From an uncultured Prevotellaceae bacterium (lineage in GTDB: Bacteria; Bacteroidota; Bacteroidia; Bacteroidales; Bacteroidaceae): a stretch of 41,795 nt of DNA. Positions 17,857 to 27,421 of this stretch are shown in pieces. Below the pieces are notes generated by a model, which made no database searches, was not told the origin of the DNA, and saw nothing but the letters and a program-made list of their open reading frames with translations. Position 1 is the first letter of the stretch, and every line of letters starts with the position of its first letter. The translations under genes and the position numbers were made by a program. The stretch is from NCBI GenBank assembly GCA_900314715.1, contig OMWI01000029.1:1-41795 (forward strand). Reading direction: 5' to 3'.

Positions 17857-20331
17857 ATGGAAAACAAAAAATATGGTCATTTTGATGACGCAAACAGAGA
17901 GTATGTAATAACAGATCCGAAGACTCCTTGGCCTTGGATCAACTATTTGGGCAACGAGAATTTCTTCTCTCTCATTTCCAACACGGCTGGCGGTTATTCT
18001 TTTTTCAAGGATGCCAAGTTCCGCAGGCTTACTCGATATAGATATAATAATGTGCCGATGGACAATGGAGGCAGATATTTCTATATCAAGGATGGCGACT
18101 GCATCTGGAGTCCTGGATGGAAACCCATGAAGACTCCGCTCGACTTCTATGAATGTCGTCATGGAATGAGTTATACTCGTATCACAGGTCGTAAGAACGA
18201 CATCGAGGCAAATATGTTGTTCTTCGTTCCGCTTAACACATGGGCAGAAGTACAAAAGATTACTTTGAGCAACAATTCAAAGGAAGTGCGCAACCTCAAA
18301 CTCTTCTCTTTCACGGAATGGTGTTTGTGGAATGCTGCTACCGATATGGAAAACTTCCAACGCAATTTCTCTACGGGTGAAGTGGAAATCGAGGGCAGCG
18401 TCATTTACCATAAGACTGAATATCGTGAACGCCGTAATCACTTTGCATTCTATAGTGTTAATACACCTATTCAAGGTTTCGACACGGATAGGGAAACGTT
18501 CGTGGGACTTTACAATGGTATGCACGAACCAGAGGTGGTGCTTGAAGGAAAACCTCGAAATAGCCATGCTCATGGTTGGAGTCCCATTGCTTCGCATTAT
18601 ATTGAAGTTGAATTACAACCTGGTGAGTCTAAGGATTTCATCTTCTTATTGGGTTATGTAGAAAATGAACAAGATAAGAAGTTCATCGCACCTCAAGTCA
18701 TTAACAAGGAAAAAGCATATCAGTTGATAGAATCCTTTAATCAGGTTGAAAAGGTTGACCAAGCATTTGCGGAATTAAAGGAATATTGGAATCGCTTGCT
18801 GGATATTTATGTGGTAAATACGGGCAACGAAAAGATAGACCGAATGGTGAATATCTGGAACCAGTATCAATGTATGGTTACGTTTAACATGTCTCGTTCT
18901 GCCTCTTTCTTTGAGAGTGGTATTGGTCGTGGGATGGGTTTCCGTGATAGTAATCAAGATTTGGTTGGATTCGTTCATCAGATTCCCGAACGTGCTCGTC
19001 AACGTATCATAGACATTGCCAGCACGCAATTCCCCGATGGCGGTTGTTATCACCAATACCAACCACTCACCAAGCGTGGCAATAACGACATTGGCGGTGG
19101 ATTCAACGATGATCCTTGTTGGCTTATCTTTGGCACCGTGGCTTACATCAAGGAAACAGGCGACTTCTCCATCCTTGACGAACAAGTACCTTTCGACAAC
19201 CAACCTGGTACTGAAGTTTCATTGTTTGAACATCTGCGTGTTTCATTCAATCATGTTATCGAAAACTTAGGTCCTCATCAGTTGCCATTGATTGGAAGGG
19301 CTGACTGGAACGATTGTCTCAATCTCAATTGTTTCTCATGGGATCCTAACGAGAGTTTCCAAACAACGGAAAACAATAGCGAAGGTTCAAAGGCAGAGAG
19401 TCTGATGATTGCAGGATTGTTTGTCGTTACAGGAAAAGATTACGTAGAGCTTTGTCAACAAATTGCCCTTCGTGCGGAAAAAGAGACTGACAAGGATTAC
19501 TACACTAAAGAGGCAGAAAGAGCCAACCTGTGCGTGAAAGCCATGATTGAAGCCGTGAAGAAAGACGGTTGGGACGGCGAATGGTATCTCCGTGCTTACG
19601 ATTTCTATGGAAACAAGATTGGAAGCAACGAGAACGAGGAAGGTAAGATATTCATTGAGAGTCAAGGTTGGTGTAGCATGGCTGGCATTGGCTTGGAAGA
19701 TGGTATGGTAGAGAAAGCACTTGATAGTGTAAAGGAACGATTGGAATGCGAACATGGAATCGTACTCAATAATCCCGCCTTCACAACTTATCATGTGGAA
19801 ATGGGCGAAATCAGTTCTTACCCTGAAGGATACAAGGAGAATGCAGGTATCTTCTGCCACAACAATCCATGGGTGATTATCGGTGAGACGGTTGCCGGTC
19901 GTGGCAACGATGCATGGAATCATTATCGTAAGATACTGCCTTCATACGTGGAGGAAAAATACAGTACGCTTCACAAAGTAGAACCATACGTTAATTGTCA
20001 GATGGTGGCTGGAAAAGATGCATATAAACCTGGTGAAGGAAAGAACAGTTGGTTAACGGGTACTGCTGCTTGGATGTGGTACACCATTAGTGAGTTTATC
20101 CTCGGTATCAAACCTGATTACGATGGCATTTGCATCGACCCATGCTTACCCGACCATGCTAAAGAATATACGGTTAAGCGCAGATTCCGCGGTGCTGAAT
20201 ATTTCATCACCGTCAAAAATCCTAATGGCAACCAAAAGGGTGTGAAATGCATAACTGTAGATGGTCAACCCATCAACGGCAACATCGTTCCATTCATGGA
20301 AGGAAAACACACCGTGGAAGTGATGATGTAA
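17857..20331 (+). CDS. GH94 family glycoside phosphorylase (cellobiose phosphorylase type)
   Basis: This enzyme splits a beta-linked disaccharide with phosphate, giving a sugar 1-phosphate and a free sugar, in the cytoplasm (no signal peptide). Its 824 residues match cellobiose phosphorylases. The N-terminal beta-sandwich opens with [27 protein letters not shown] and SNTAGGYSF. The alpha/alpha barrel carries RDSNQD and the catalytic-acid region [13 protein letters not shown], with DWND at 483-486. Cellobiose is the most likely substrate from overall resemblance, but laminaribiose or other specificities exist in GH94. It is the last gene of the plus-strand run and is followed by an inverted repeat. 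Confidence 0.92.
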   Translation: MENKKYGHFDDANREYVITDPKTPWPWINYLGNENFFSLISNTAGGYSFFKDAKFRRLTRYRYNNVPMDNGGRYFYIKDGDCIWSPGWKPMKTPLDFYECRHGMSYTRITGRKNDIEANMLFFVPLNTWAEVQKITLSNNSKEVRNLKLFSFTEWCLWNAATDMENFQRNFSTGEVEIEGSVIYHKTEYRERRNHFAFYSVNTPIQGFDTDRETFVGLYNGMHEPEVVLEGKPRNSHAHGWSPIASHYIEVELQPGESKDFIFLLGYVENEQDKKFIAPQVINKEKAYQLIESFNQVEKVDQAFAELKEYWNRLLDIYVVNTGNEKIDRMVNIWNQYQCMVTFNMSRSASFFESGIGRGMGFRDSNQDLVGFVHQIPERARQRIIDIASTQFPDGGCYHQYQPLTKRGNNDIGGGFNDDPCWLIFGTVAYIKETGDFSILDEQVPFDNQPGTEVSLFEHLRVSFNHVIENLGPHQLPLIGRADWNDCLNLNCFSWDPNESFQTTENNSEGSKAESLMIAGLFVVTGKDYVELCQQIALRAEKETDKDYYTKEAERANLCVKAMIEAVKKDGWDGEWYLRAYDFYGNKIGSNENEEGKIFIESQGWCSMAGIGLEDGMVEKALDSVKERLECEHGIVLNNPAFTTYHVEMGEISSYPEGYKENAGIFCHNNPWVIIGETVAGRGNDAWNHYRKILPSYVEEKYSTLHKVEPYVNCQMVAGKDAYKPGEGKNSWLTGTAAWMWYTISEFILGIKPDYDGICIDPCLPDHAKEYTVKRRFRGAEYFITVKNPNGNQKGVKCITVDGQPINGNIVPFMEGKHTVEVMM

Positions 20332-20426
20332 AAGATTGAAGATTGAAGATTAGATTGAGAAAGACTCTCACTTGAGTCTTATGCGCAAGCCTAATCTTCA
20401 ATCTTCTATTTTCAATGTTCAATCTT
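20332..20426. terminator. inverted repeat between convergent GH94 and rfbC genes
   Basis: AAGATTG-type repeats at 20332-20353 face their complement at 20391-20426 (15 bp exact, CTAATCTTCAATCTT, then a further imperfect copy). Inside lies a 7-bp stem AAGACTC/GAGTCTT around 20361-20380. The arms fill the whole gap between two convergent genes and touch the rfbC stop codon, so it likely ends transcription from both sides. The tandem GATTGAA units give it a repeat-element look. Confidence 0.6.
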
Positions 20427-20973
20427 ATTCAAACACATCAGCCTCTTTCAGGCTTAATGCTCTTGTATCTTTCTCGCTCAAGATAAGGTCTTTGGGGTCA
20501 ATGGGCCATTCTATGGCGATATCTTCATCATTCCATTTGATGCCTGCCTCTGCTTGAGGAGCATATACATTGTCTACCTTATATGTAAATACGGCCTCGT
20601 CACTCAACACCAAGAAACCATGAGCAAATCCACGGGGAATAAACAACTGACGTTTATTCTCTTCGCTCAATTCTGCAAGCACGTACTTGCCAAATGTAGG
20701 TGAACTCTTGCGTATATCTACTGCTACATCCAACACACGACCTTTGATGACCCGCACCAACTTGGCTTGTGAGAACTCTCCTTTCTGATAATGCAAGCCA
20801 CGCAATACGCCATAACTCGATTTCGACTCATTATCTTGGATGAACGTCACTTTACCTATATGTTTATCAAAATCTGCTTGATTCCATGTTTCCATGAAAT
20901 ACCCTCTTGCATCTTGAAACACTCGTGGTTCAAGCACATAAACGCCTTGGATTTCTGTTTCTATATAATTCAT
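20425..20973 (-). CDS. rfbC: dTDP-4-dehydrorhamnose 3,5-epimerase
   Basis: RmlC converts dTDP-4-keto-6-deoxyglucose to dTDP-4-keto-L-rhamnose, step three of dTDP-rhamnose synthesis. The 182 residues match the family length. GVLRGLHYQ holds the catalytic His61, FSQAKLVRVIKGRVLDVAVDIR the substrate-binding strand, and VFTYKVDNVYAP the catalytic Tyr. QLFIPRGFAHGFLVLS is the typical cupin motif. No rfbA, rfbB or rfbD lies in the window, so the gene is solitary here. It has its own promoter and ends in the inverted repeat shared with the GH94 gene. Confidence 0.96.
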   Translation of the reverse strand: MNYIETEIQGVYVLEPRVFQDARGYFMETWNQADFDKHIGKVTFIQDNESKSSYGVLRGLHYQKGEFSQAKLVRVIKGRVLDVAVDIRKSSPTFGKYVLAELSEENKRQLFIPRGFAHGFLVLSDEAVFTYKVDNVYAPQAEAGIKWNDEDIAIEWPIDPKDLILSEKDTRALSLKEADVFE

Positions 20974-21031
20974 AGTCCTAATCTTTCGCTTAATTCAATT
21001 TACTTAATAATGCAAATATCATTAATTTCTT

Positions 21032-21040
21032 GCAAAGATA
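21032..21040 (-). promoter_or_regulatory. -7 promoter box of rfbC
   Basis: The minus strand reads TATCTTTGC, a full -7 consensus match, 58 bp upstream of the rfbC ATG. The -33 position has no clear TTTG. Confidence 0.55.
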
Positions 21041-21126
21041 AACATAAAATCTGAGAAAAAATCTTTGAAAATGAAAATTACTCCAAAAACGAATGAGTTT
21101 GATTCTTTCTTTACCTAATTATTATT

Positions 21127-21167
21127 CAAGAGGAGAAGTTACTAATGGTTAGCCTCTTCTCCTCTTG
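21127..21167 (-). terminator. hairpin after the C10-LRR gene
   Basis: A perfect 12-bp stem (CAAGAGGAGAAG/CTTCTCCTCTTG) encloses a smaller CTAA-cca-TTAG hairpin, 26 bp beyond the stop codon of the C10-LRR gene. There is no long T-run, so it is called from stem strength and position. Confidence 0.6.
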
Positions 21168-21193
21168 ATTGTGAAATGATTATCAATTATAAT

Positions 21194-24100
21194 TTATTTG
21201 CCTAAAATGGCATTAACGATTAACGTTACATCAACGATATTAACATTACCGTCATCATTCATATCAGCAACCGTCTCGTCAAATGTATCATCCCCATTGC
21301 CGAGGATATAATTAACAGTTGTGATTACATCTACGATGTTAACGACATCGTCACCATTTACATCACCAACCAGTTTACCAATCTCTTCAATCTTCAAGAA
21401 ATTCTTCCAACCCTTTGCCGCCTGGTATGCAGCTTTTGTTCCTCGAGGGACATAGAGTGTGCAGTCCTCATAAATTTGATTATGAGACCAACTCATGAAA
21501 ACATCATCATCTATATCAATGGGGTGTATCCAATTTACCGTAAAGGATTCAAGAAAATCGCAAAAACTAAAAGCTTTACTTTTTATTTCTTTAACGCTTT
21601 TGGGTATCGTGACAGAAGATATAGGTAATCCTCTGAAAGCTTCACGGCCTATACTTGTAACACCTACGGGAATAGAAAGCGTTCTTGAAAAATAAGACCA
21701 AACCGACATAGCTTCATCTCCAATAATCTTGACACCCTCAGGTATCACCGTATTCTCACACCCCATTACAAGCGTGTTTGAAGCTGTCTCAATGAGGGCA
21801 TTACAATTATTTCTTGAGTCATACCATTTGTTGTGGGGGTCTACTCTTATATATCCTACACTTCCGAAAGCTATATATCCTATGCTGTTGACATTTTTAG
21901 GAATATATATGTAAGAAAGATTTTGAAATGCATGATCACCTATTCTGGTCACATTCTTTGGGATAGAGACTTCCCTAATTGTCGAACTACCAAATTCATA
22001 ATCATTAATGGATGTTAGACCTGTAAAATAATAAAGTTCATTAAAAGTGTTATCAGAACGTTCATGACCATCATTGTGTTCAAAATTAGCAAAGACACCA
22101 TTCAAATCTTTCACTAAACTCAATTCATAATCACTCACTTCTCCATCCCCACTAATATCCCAATTATCTACGCAGATTTGTTTTATCTTTTTATCTTCAA
22201 AATATACAGCATTTTCTCTCTCTACGATATTCGAGAAATTCCTCCAAACTCTCGCTTCCTCGTATGCTGCTTTTGCGCCAAAGGGAACGTAAAGAGTAAC
22301 GTTTTTATATATTTCATCAGAAAATGGTGAATCAACAATGAAGTTATATGAAGGCTCTAGCATGTATATTTGTATAGATGTTAACTCATTACAACCGTAA
22401 AATGCCCTATCGCTATAGTACCAATTATTTACATTCCAGATTTTGATGGATTCAAGATCAGAATTCCTAAATGCATTTTCAAGTATTATTGTAACATTTC
22501 TGGGAATCTCAATAAACTTCAGTCCCTCAACTCCTTCAAAAGCACTGGAACCAATGGAAATGACATCATCAGGTATAGTAGTATTACCACATCCTGCAAT
22601 AAGCTGGTTGCTGGATGTATATATGATGGCATTACATTCGTATCTTGAGTCATACCACTGATTGTTTGGATCAACCTCCATACTATTTAATGATGTATAT
22701 GAAAACGCTCCTGTTCCAATCGATTTGACATTTTTAGGAATACTGATAGAGTAAAGTCCTGTAGCCTTAAAGGCTTCATTACCTATTTTAGTCAAACTTT
22801 CCGGAAGAGTAATCGATTTCAGTTTTGAGCATCCAGAGAAGGCTTTATTTCCTATTACCAAAATGTCATCAGGAATCACTGTGTTTTGGCATCCTACAAC
22901 GAGCTCATTGGATGATGTCTCAATGATGGCATTGCAGTTATTCCTGGAGTCATACCACTTGTTATCTTGACTGACCATGATGGATGATAATGGCGTATCA
23001 GAAAATGCGCCAGAATAGATTCTTTCTACATTCTTTGGAATGATTATAGAGCTCAATTTTGTAGCCTTAAAAGCATCAGTTCCTATACTTTTTACCGTTT
23101 CAGGGATAGTGATAGATGTGAGGCTATTAGCTCCTTCGAAGGCATTGGCTCCAATAGAGGTAAGACCAGTAAATAATTGCAATTCATCGAAAGTATCGAT
23201 ACCCCTCCTTTTGAATGCGGTGCCAAGGTCAGTAATCAATTCCAGTTCCTCGGTATTAATCTCTCCGTCTTCATCAAAATCCCAATGCTCAACGCAGATT
23301 CTTTTGACAATTTTATCATTAAATGAAATGTTTTCACCAGATAAAGTAGGCTTTCCTACGCAGAACGTTGCTTTGTCATCTTTGATAATCATGGAAATGT
23401 ATATATCCTCATTAATCAGTCTATGAGATCTTCCCACTAACTCTGACGATGAGTTATACCTGTCACAATAGGGAGCCAAGATGTAATATCCAGGAGAAAT
23501 GTTAGCAGGAATGGAATACTGTTTCTTGAGTATCTTATTTTCATGGCAAGACACGTTCGTAACGTTGGCATCATTCGTTTCATTGAACCAAGAAAGAGTT
23601 TTACCGTCCTTTATCGGCCAAACATCAACATAAAACGCATTATATTCATCCGAAATGTTATTAACCTCCAAATCAAACTCTAACGGAATGGATTCAAGGG
23701 AAGAAATGTTTTTCACCACACGATCACTTCGAAGGGAAAGATTGACACTTTCTAAGTCCCTAATGTTGGGTTCTGCAAAAAGAACAGCAGTTTGATTATA
23801 AACATATCCATCCAGAACGGATTCGACACTCCCCTCAACGGCATTCAAAAGGAAATAGTCATCACGATAACCTCCCCATCCCCAATTGACGTGTACATAG
23901 CCGTTACCATCATAACCATCTAAAACAAAGCAATGATTACCTGCACTATAAATGATAGGGTCACCTCTTAATAATGAACAATATACCATTTCTTTCCATT
24001 CAGAATCTGAATATTCTTCACGTTTAACGAGTGTGGGGTTACAGTAATCAAAATAGTTAGTGAGAGCATCTGGTATATTCCCTGAATTAGCTCCAGATAC

Positions 24101-24904
24101 ACTAACCCCATAATCCATTTTTACGGCAACACCACAATAAAGCATTAAATTTGCAATTGCCTCTATTTGTTCATCGGTGTATTTTACATTTGAATAATAA
24201 CTGTCCAACATATTATCCCAATCAATGAAAGCCCCATTTGGTATTTCATCAATATGTAAACTATCATGAAGAATTTCGCCTCCTACATATTTAGATTTAT
24301 CTAATGTATAATTAGGTATCATCGCCAACACCTTGTCGGTTGAACGATTACGATGATAGTACAATACTTGTGCCATTGCCGTAGCTACACAACCAGTAAC
24401 ACATCTCTCCCCGTTAGTTAATGGGCAATTAGCATTGTAGGGATACATTTGGTTCCATTCTGTGGTTAACATGGGCTCTATTGCAGGATAAGATGCGGCA
24501 GACTTTATCCTATTATTAGTTGACTTTTCTGGTGAAGCTGCTATCTGTTTGGCATAGAAATCCAGCATCCATTTCATCCCGTCGGGCATACTGTCTGTAT
24601 CGAGATGTCCCTTATTAGAGTAACCTAAGATAGCGAATGCTCGATCATCTCCAGACGCTATGACATATCCATTGTCGTTATCTATATTAAATACATAGTA
24701 AGGGGCACTCTCCATCTTGTTTTTAGCTGACATAGGTGCTTGGCGCAATGTCCTTTGTTTCATGTCAATGCCTTTCTGTTGAAGAAACTCTTGGGCATTT
24801 TGCTGAGCTTTTTGTCGAGATATGGGAGCGGAAAGAACAGACTGGGACAATAGTAATCCCATCAATAAGAAAAAATAGGTTTTAAAAGTACAGTTAGGTT
24901 TCAT
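21194..24904 (-). CDS. secreted C10 peptidase with BspA-type leucine-rich repeats and dockerin
   Basis: The 1236-residue protein has a signal peptide (about 1-25), a Spi/I69 propeptide (about 26-135, ISRQKAQQNAQEFLQQKGI), and a C10 peptidase domain (about 140-375) with nucleophile Cys172 in GCVATAMAQVLYYH, His324 and Asn340-Trp341 in VHVNWGWGG. From about 535 to 1170 it carries BspA/LRR_5 repeats, three of which share a block (WYDSRxxCNAII, then GCxNTxIP). Two EF-hand-like loops, DFDEDGEINTEE and DISGDGEVSDYE, each head a repeat block. The last 60 residues form a dockerin-like pair (DVNGDDVVNIVDV, DMNDDGNVNIVDV). Adhesion through LRRs combined with proteolysis is an inference. Confidence 0.92.
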   Translation of the reverse strand: MKPNCTFKTYFFLLMGLLLSQSVLSAPISRQKAQQNAQEFLQQKGIDMKQRTLRQAPMSAKNKMESAPYYVFNIDNDNGYVIASGDDRAFAILGYSNKGHLDTDSMPDGMKWMLDFYAKQIAASPEKSTNNRIKSAASYPAIEPMLTTEWNQMYPYNANCPLTNGERCVTGCVATAMAQVLYYHRNRSTDKVLAMIPNYTLDKSKYVGGEILHDSLHIDEIPNGAFIDWDNMLDSYYSNVKYTDEQIEAIANLMLYCGVAVKMDYGVSVSGANSGNIPDALTNYFDYCNPTLVKREEYSDSEWKEMVYCSLLRGDPIIYSAGNHCFVLDGYDGNGYVHVNWGWGGYRDDYFLLNAVEGSVESVLDGYVYNQTAVLFAEPNIRDLESVNLSLRSDRVVKNISSLESIPLEFDLEVNNISDEYNAFYVDVWPIKDGKTLSWFNETNDANVTNVSCHENKILKKQYSIPANISPGYYILAPYCDRYNSSSELVGRSHRLINEDIYISMIIKDDKATFCVGKPTLSGENISFNDKIVKRICVEHWDFDEDGEINTEELELITDLGTAFKRRGIDTFDELQLFTGLTSIGANAFEGANSLTSITIPETVKSIGTDAFKATKLSSIIIPKNVERIYSGAFSDTPLSSIMVSQDNKWYDSRNNCNAIIETSSNELVVGCQNTVIPDDILVIGNKAFSGCSKLKSITLPESLTKIGNEAFKATGLYSISIPKNVKSIGTGAFSYTSLNSMEVDPNNQWYDSRYECNAIIYTSSNQLIAGCGNTTIPDDVISIGSSAFEGVEGLKFIEIPRNVTIILENAFRNSDLESIKIWNVNNWYYSDRAFYGCNELTSIQIYMLEPSYNFIVDSPFSDEIYKNVTLYVPFGAKAAYEEARVWRNFSNIVERENAVYFEDKKIKQICVDNWDISGDGEVSDYELSLVKDLNGVFANFEHNDGHERSDNTFNELYYFTGLTSINDYEFGSSTIREVSIPKNVTRIGDHAFQNLSYIYIPKNVNSIGYIAFGSVGYIRVDPHNKWYDSRNNCNALIETASNTLVMGCENTVIPEGVKIIGDEAMSVWSYFSRTLSIPVGVTSIGREAFRGLPISSVTIPKSVKEIKSKAFSFCDFLESFTVNWIHPIDIDDDVFMSWSHNQIYEDCTLYVPRGTKAAYQAAKGWKNFLKIEEIGKLVGDVNGDDVVNIVDVITTVNYILGNGDDTFDETVADMNDDGNVNIVDVTLIVNAILGK

Positions 24905-24931
24905 AAGTCTGATAGTTTAAAATATCTGTAT

Positions 24932-24964
24932 GCAAAATTACTTCTTTTTTGAATACTTTCCAAC
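24932..24964 (-). promoter_or_regulatory. promoter of the C10-LRR gene
   Basis: The minus strand reads GTTG (24961-24964), 20 nt, TAATTTTGC (24932-24940). The -7 box is a full match and the -33 box has one mismatch. The ATG lies about 28 bp downstream. Confidence 0.7.
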
Positions 24965-25022
24965 TTTTTTTATACATTTTTTTTACAATGTCTTTCAACT
25001 TGCAAATTCTTCATATTGTTTA

Positions 25023-25362
25023 TTTCGCCAAGACCTCCCGTCATTTTTACTAAAGAATTAATTATCAAGTACTTAAGAAACAGAAGACCATGCAAGACCT
25101 CCCGTAAGACCTCCCGTAAGACCTCCCATAGACCTCCCGTCTTGATGTTATAGTTTTCGGTTGTTTTTACTCATTCTCGTTCATTTCATGTGCTTCAGAT
25201 AATTGCTTCATTGAAGTTTTTCGCAAACTAAATCATGCAACGACGGGAGGTCTTGCGGGAGGTCTATGGGAGGTCTTACGGGAGGTCTTACGGGAGGTGT
25301 TGAAAAGTTTAACTCATTGATAACAATAGAATTAGCTAAAAATAGGGGAGGTCTTGGCGAAA
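25023..25362. repeat. nested inverted repeat built from AGACCTCCC units
   Basis: Outer arms of 17 bp (TTTCGCCAAGACCTCCC at 25023-25039 and its exact complement at 25346-25362) enclose inner arms of 42 bp that are perfectly complementary (25097-25138 and 25257-25298). The inner arms are tandem copies of a 12-mer, AAGACCTCCCGT. In all there are five copies of GACCTCCC on the left and six of GGGAGGT on the right, around a 118-bp centre. No convincing gene lies inside. It sits between the divergent C10-LRR and methyltransferase genes. Nature unknown: a structured RNA, a MITE-like element or a protein-binding region are all possible. Confidence 0.85.
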
Positions 25363-25448
25363 ACAACAAAATTCATAGTTTTCTCGCCTTAATTAGGTTC
25401 CTATTTAGGTAAAAAAGGCAGGATTTCATAACTACTATTTATAAGAGT

Positions 25449-25511
25449 CGTAAACATTATCTTTAGACGCGTAACTATTATGTTTATGGTCGTAAAGTAA
25501 TGCTTTACGAG
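25449..25511. repeat. three-unit array of a TAAAC-N5-GTTTA dyad (array C)
   Basis: Three consecutive 21-nt units begin with CGTAA (25449, 25470, 25491) and contain the dyad core AAAC/AACT/AAAG, five bases, then STTTA. The period is exactly 21 bp. It lies 83 bp upstream of the -33 box of the methyltransferase gene and 87 bp from the large inverted repeat. It belongs to the same family as arrays at 11215-11277 and 38710-38774. Confidence 0.65.
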
Positions 25512-25593
25512 AAGTATTGAATAACGTGAGACAAGACACAATGTATATTTATGCAATTCATAGTATCATCGTAGCAAAAAAAGAAAAGAATCT

Positions 25594-25625
25594 TTTGCTT
25601 TTATTTGGAATTTTTGTATTTTTGC
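25594..25625 (+). promoter_or_regulatory. promoter of the TrmH/SpoU methyltransferase gene
   Basis: TTTG (25594-25597), 19 nt, TATTTTTGC (25617-25625): an exact consensus match. The predicted transcript start is only a few bases before the ATG at 25636, so the leader would be very short unless translation begins at 25648. Confidence 0.8.
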
Positions 25626-25635
25626 CTAAAATTAA

Positions 25636-26448
25636 ATGCATCATCCCATGCCCATCATCGAAATATCATCTTTGTCGCACCCTGGTGTAGAAATGTTTTC
25701 CAATCTTACCGAAGCACAATTGCGCAACCGATTGGAACCAGAGAAAGGTATATTCATTGCTGAAAGTCCAAAGGTGATTCATGTGGCTTTAAATGCAGGA
25801 TATGAGCCGATAGCCCTACTTTGCGAACAAAAACACATTACGGGAGATGCTTCCGATATTATAAAAAGATGTGGCGACATACCCGTTTACACGGGACCTC
25901 GCACACTACTGTCCTCATTGACGGGATACACGCTTACCCGTGGCGTGCTTTGCGCCATGAAACGACCTACATTGCCAAGCGTAGAAACATTATGTAAAGA
26001 GTGCAAGAGGATTGTGGTGATTGACGGTGTGGTAGACACCACCAACATCGGAGCCATCTTTCGTTCTGCCGCCGCATTGGGCATTGATGCCGTATTGCTC
26101 ACGCGCAATTCCTGCGACCCGTTGAATCGACGAGCCATTAGAGTATCAATGGGTTCCGTATTTCTCGTTCCTTGGACATGGTTGGATGATGCGCCCAAGA
26201 GTTTGAACCGACTCGGATTCAAGACTGCAGCTATGGCATTAACGGAGAATTCCGTTTCCATTGATGATGACACCCTCTTGAAAGAACCCAAATTAGCCAT
26301 TATCATGGGAACAGAAGGCGACGGACTTCCCATGGAAACGATTGTGGAATCCGACTATGTCGTGCGTATTCCCATGTCTCACCAAGTCGATTCACTCAAC
26401 GTAGCTGCCGCCGCATCCATCGCCTTTTGGCAACTACGAGTAAGATGA
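25636..26448 (+). CDS. TrmH/SpoU family RNA 2'-O-ribose methyltransferase
   Basis: This is a SAM-dependent SPOUT methyltransferase acting on rRNA or tRNA. It has 270 residues. The N-terminal substrate-binding part (about 10-110, LEPEKGIFIAESPKVIHVAL) precedes the knotted SPOUT domain with motif 1 NIGAIFRSAAALG, motif 2 AIIMGTEGDGLP and motif 3 IPMSHQVDSLNVAAAASIAF. The exact target nucleotide cannot be read from the sequence. ATG at 25636 and at 25648 (MPIIEISSL) are both possible; the promoter position slightly favours the second. It appears to be a single-gene unit, separated from purU by 109 bp that hold the next promoter. Confidence 0.92.
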   Translation: MHHPMPIIEISSLSHPGVEMFSNLTEAQLRNRLEPEKGIFIAESPKVIHVALNAGYEPIALLCEQKHITGDASDIIKRCGDIPVYTGPRTLLSSLTGYTLTRGVLCAMKRPTLPSVETLCKECKRIVVIDGVVDTTNIGAIFRSAAALGIDAVLLTRNSCDPLNRRAIRVSMGSVFLVPWTWLDDAPKSLNRLGFKTAAMALTENSVSIDDDTLLKEPKLAIIMGTEGDGLPMETIVESDYVVRIPMSHQVDSLNVAAAASIAFWQLRVR

Positions 26449-26493
26449 GGTTTATCATGAATTAACATAGAATTTCAAATTGAACAACGAATA

Positions 26494-26527
26494 ATTGTCT
26501 GAATTGAAAGAATTTTTGTAATTTTGC
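26494..26527 (+). promoter_or_regulatory. promoter of the purU-his-lys-fbp run
   Basis: ATTG (26494-26497), 21 nt, TAATTTTGC (26519-26527): full -7 match, one mismatch at -33. The purU ATG follows 30 bp later. No other strong promoter was noticed before the terminator at 37518, but internal ones cannot be excluded. Confidence 0.7.
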
Positions 26528-26557
26528 ATCCAATATGTACAAAATGTTATTAAATTC

Positions 26558-27421
26558 ATGAAATCTTGTGCCATTTTACTACTGCATTGTCCAGACAAAC
26601 CAGGCATTATTTCAGAAATTACCAAGTTTGTAACCGACAATAAAGGTAATATCGTTTACCTCGATCAATATGTTGACAGGGAAGACGGTATGTTCTTCAT
26701 GCGAATTCAATGGGAGTTGGAAAAATTCCTCATTCCAAGGGAGAAAATATTTGATTACATAGACACATTATATGCCTTACGTTACAAGATGACGTTCAAC
26801 CTATACTTCACCGATGAACGTCCTCGAATGGCTATCTTCGTCAGCAAGATGAGCCATTGCCTTTACGACCTGTTGGCTCGTTACAAGGCTGGTGAATGGA
26901 ACGTCGATATTCCTTGCATCGTTAGCAATCATGAAGACTTACGATACATTGCAGACCAGTTTAACATTCCATACTACGTTTGGTCTGTCAACAAAGACCA
27001 CTCCAACAAAGATGAAGTCGAGAAGGCTCAAATGGCGTTGTTGAAAGAGAAAAAGATTACGTTTGTGGTGCTTGCACGATATATGCAAATCATCGGCGAC
27101 AACATGATTCAGGCTTATCCTCACCACATCATCAATATCCACCACTCTTTCCTTCCTGCTTTCATTGGTGCAAAACCCTATCATCAAGCATGGGAACGTG
27201 GCGTGAAAATCATCGGTGCTACGAGCCACTATGTTACGGCTGAGTTGGATGCTGGTCCTATCATCGAACAAGACATCACTCGCATTTCTCACAAAGACAC
27301 GCCTGAAAGTTTAGTGCTGAAAGGCAAGGATTTGGAGAAAATCGTGCTCTCACGTGCCGTTACCAAGCACATCGAGCGTAAGATATTGACGTATCACAAC
27401 AAGACGATTATATTTAGTTGA
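26558..27421 (+). CDS. purU: formyltetrahydrofolate deformylase
   Basis: PurU hydrolyses 10-formyl-THF to formate and THF, balancing the one-carbon pool. The 287 residues consist of an N-terminal ACT domain (about 5-85, LLHCPDKPGIISEITKFV) and a formyltransferase-fold domain (about 90-285). The catalytic triad is in place: Asn193 and His195 in INIHHSFLP and Asp231 in LDAGPIIEQD. The stop codon overlaps the hisH start by one base (TGATG). The pairing with his genes is notable because HisF releases AICAR, which is formylated by 10-formyl-THF in purine synthesis. Confidence 0.96.
   Translation: MKSCAILLLHCPDKPGIISEITKFVTDNKGNIVYLDQYVDREDGMFFMRIQWELEKFLIPREKIFDYIDTLYALRYKMTFNLYFTDERPRMAIFVSKMSHCLYDLLARYKAGEWNVDIPCIVSNHEDLRYIADQFNIPYYVWSVNKDHSNKDEVEKAQMALLKEKKITFVVLARYMQIIGDNMIQAYPHHIINIHHSFLPAFIGAKPYHQAWERGVKIIGATSHYVTAELDAGPIIEQDITRISHKDTPESLVLKGKDLEKIVLSRAVTKHIERKILTYHNKTIIFS

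Noticed and set aside
25095-25300. CRISPR-like array of short regular repeats
   Set aside because: Units are 9-12 bp, directly adjacent, and reversed in the second half; there are no spacers of regular length and no cas genes.
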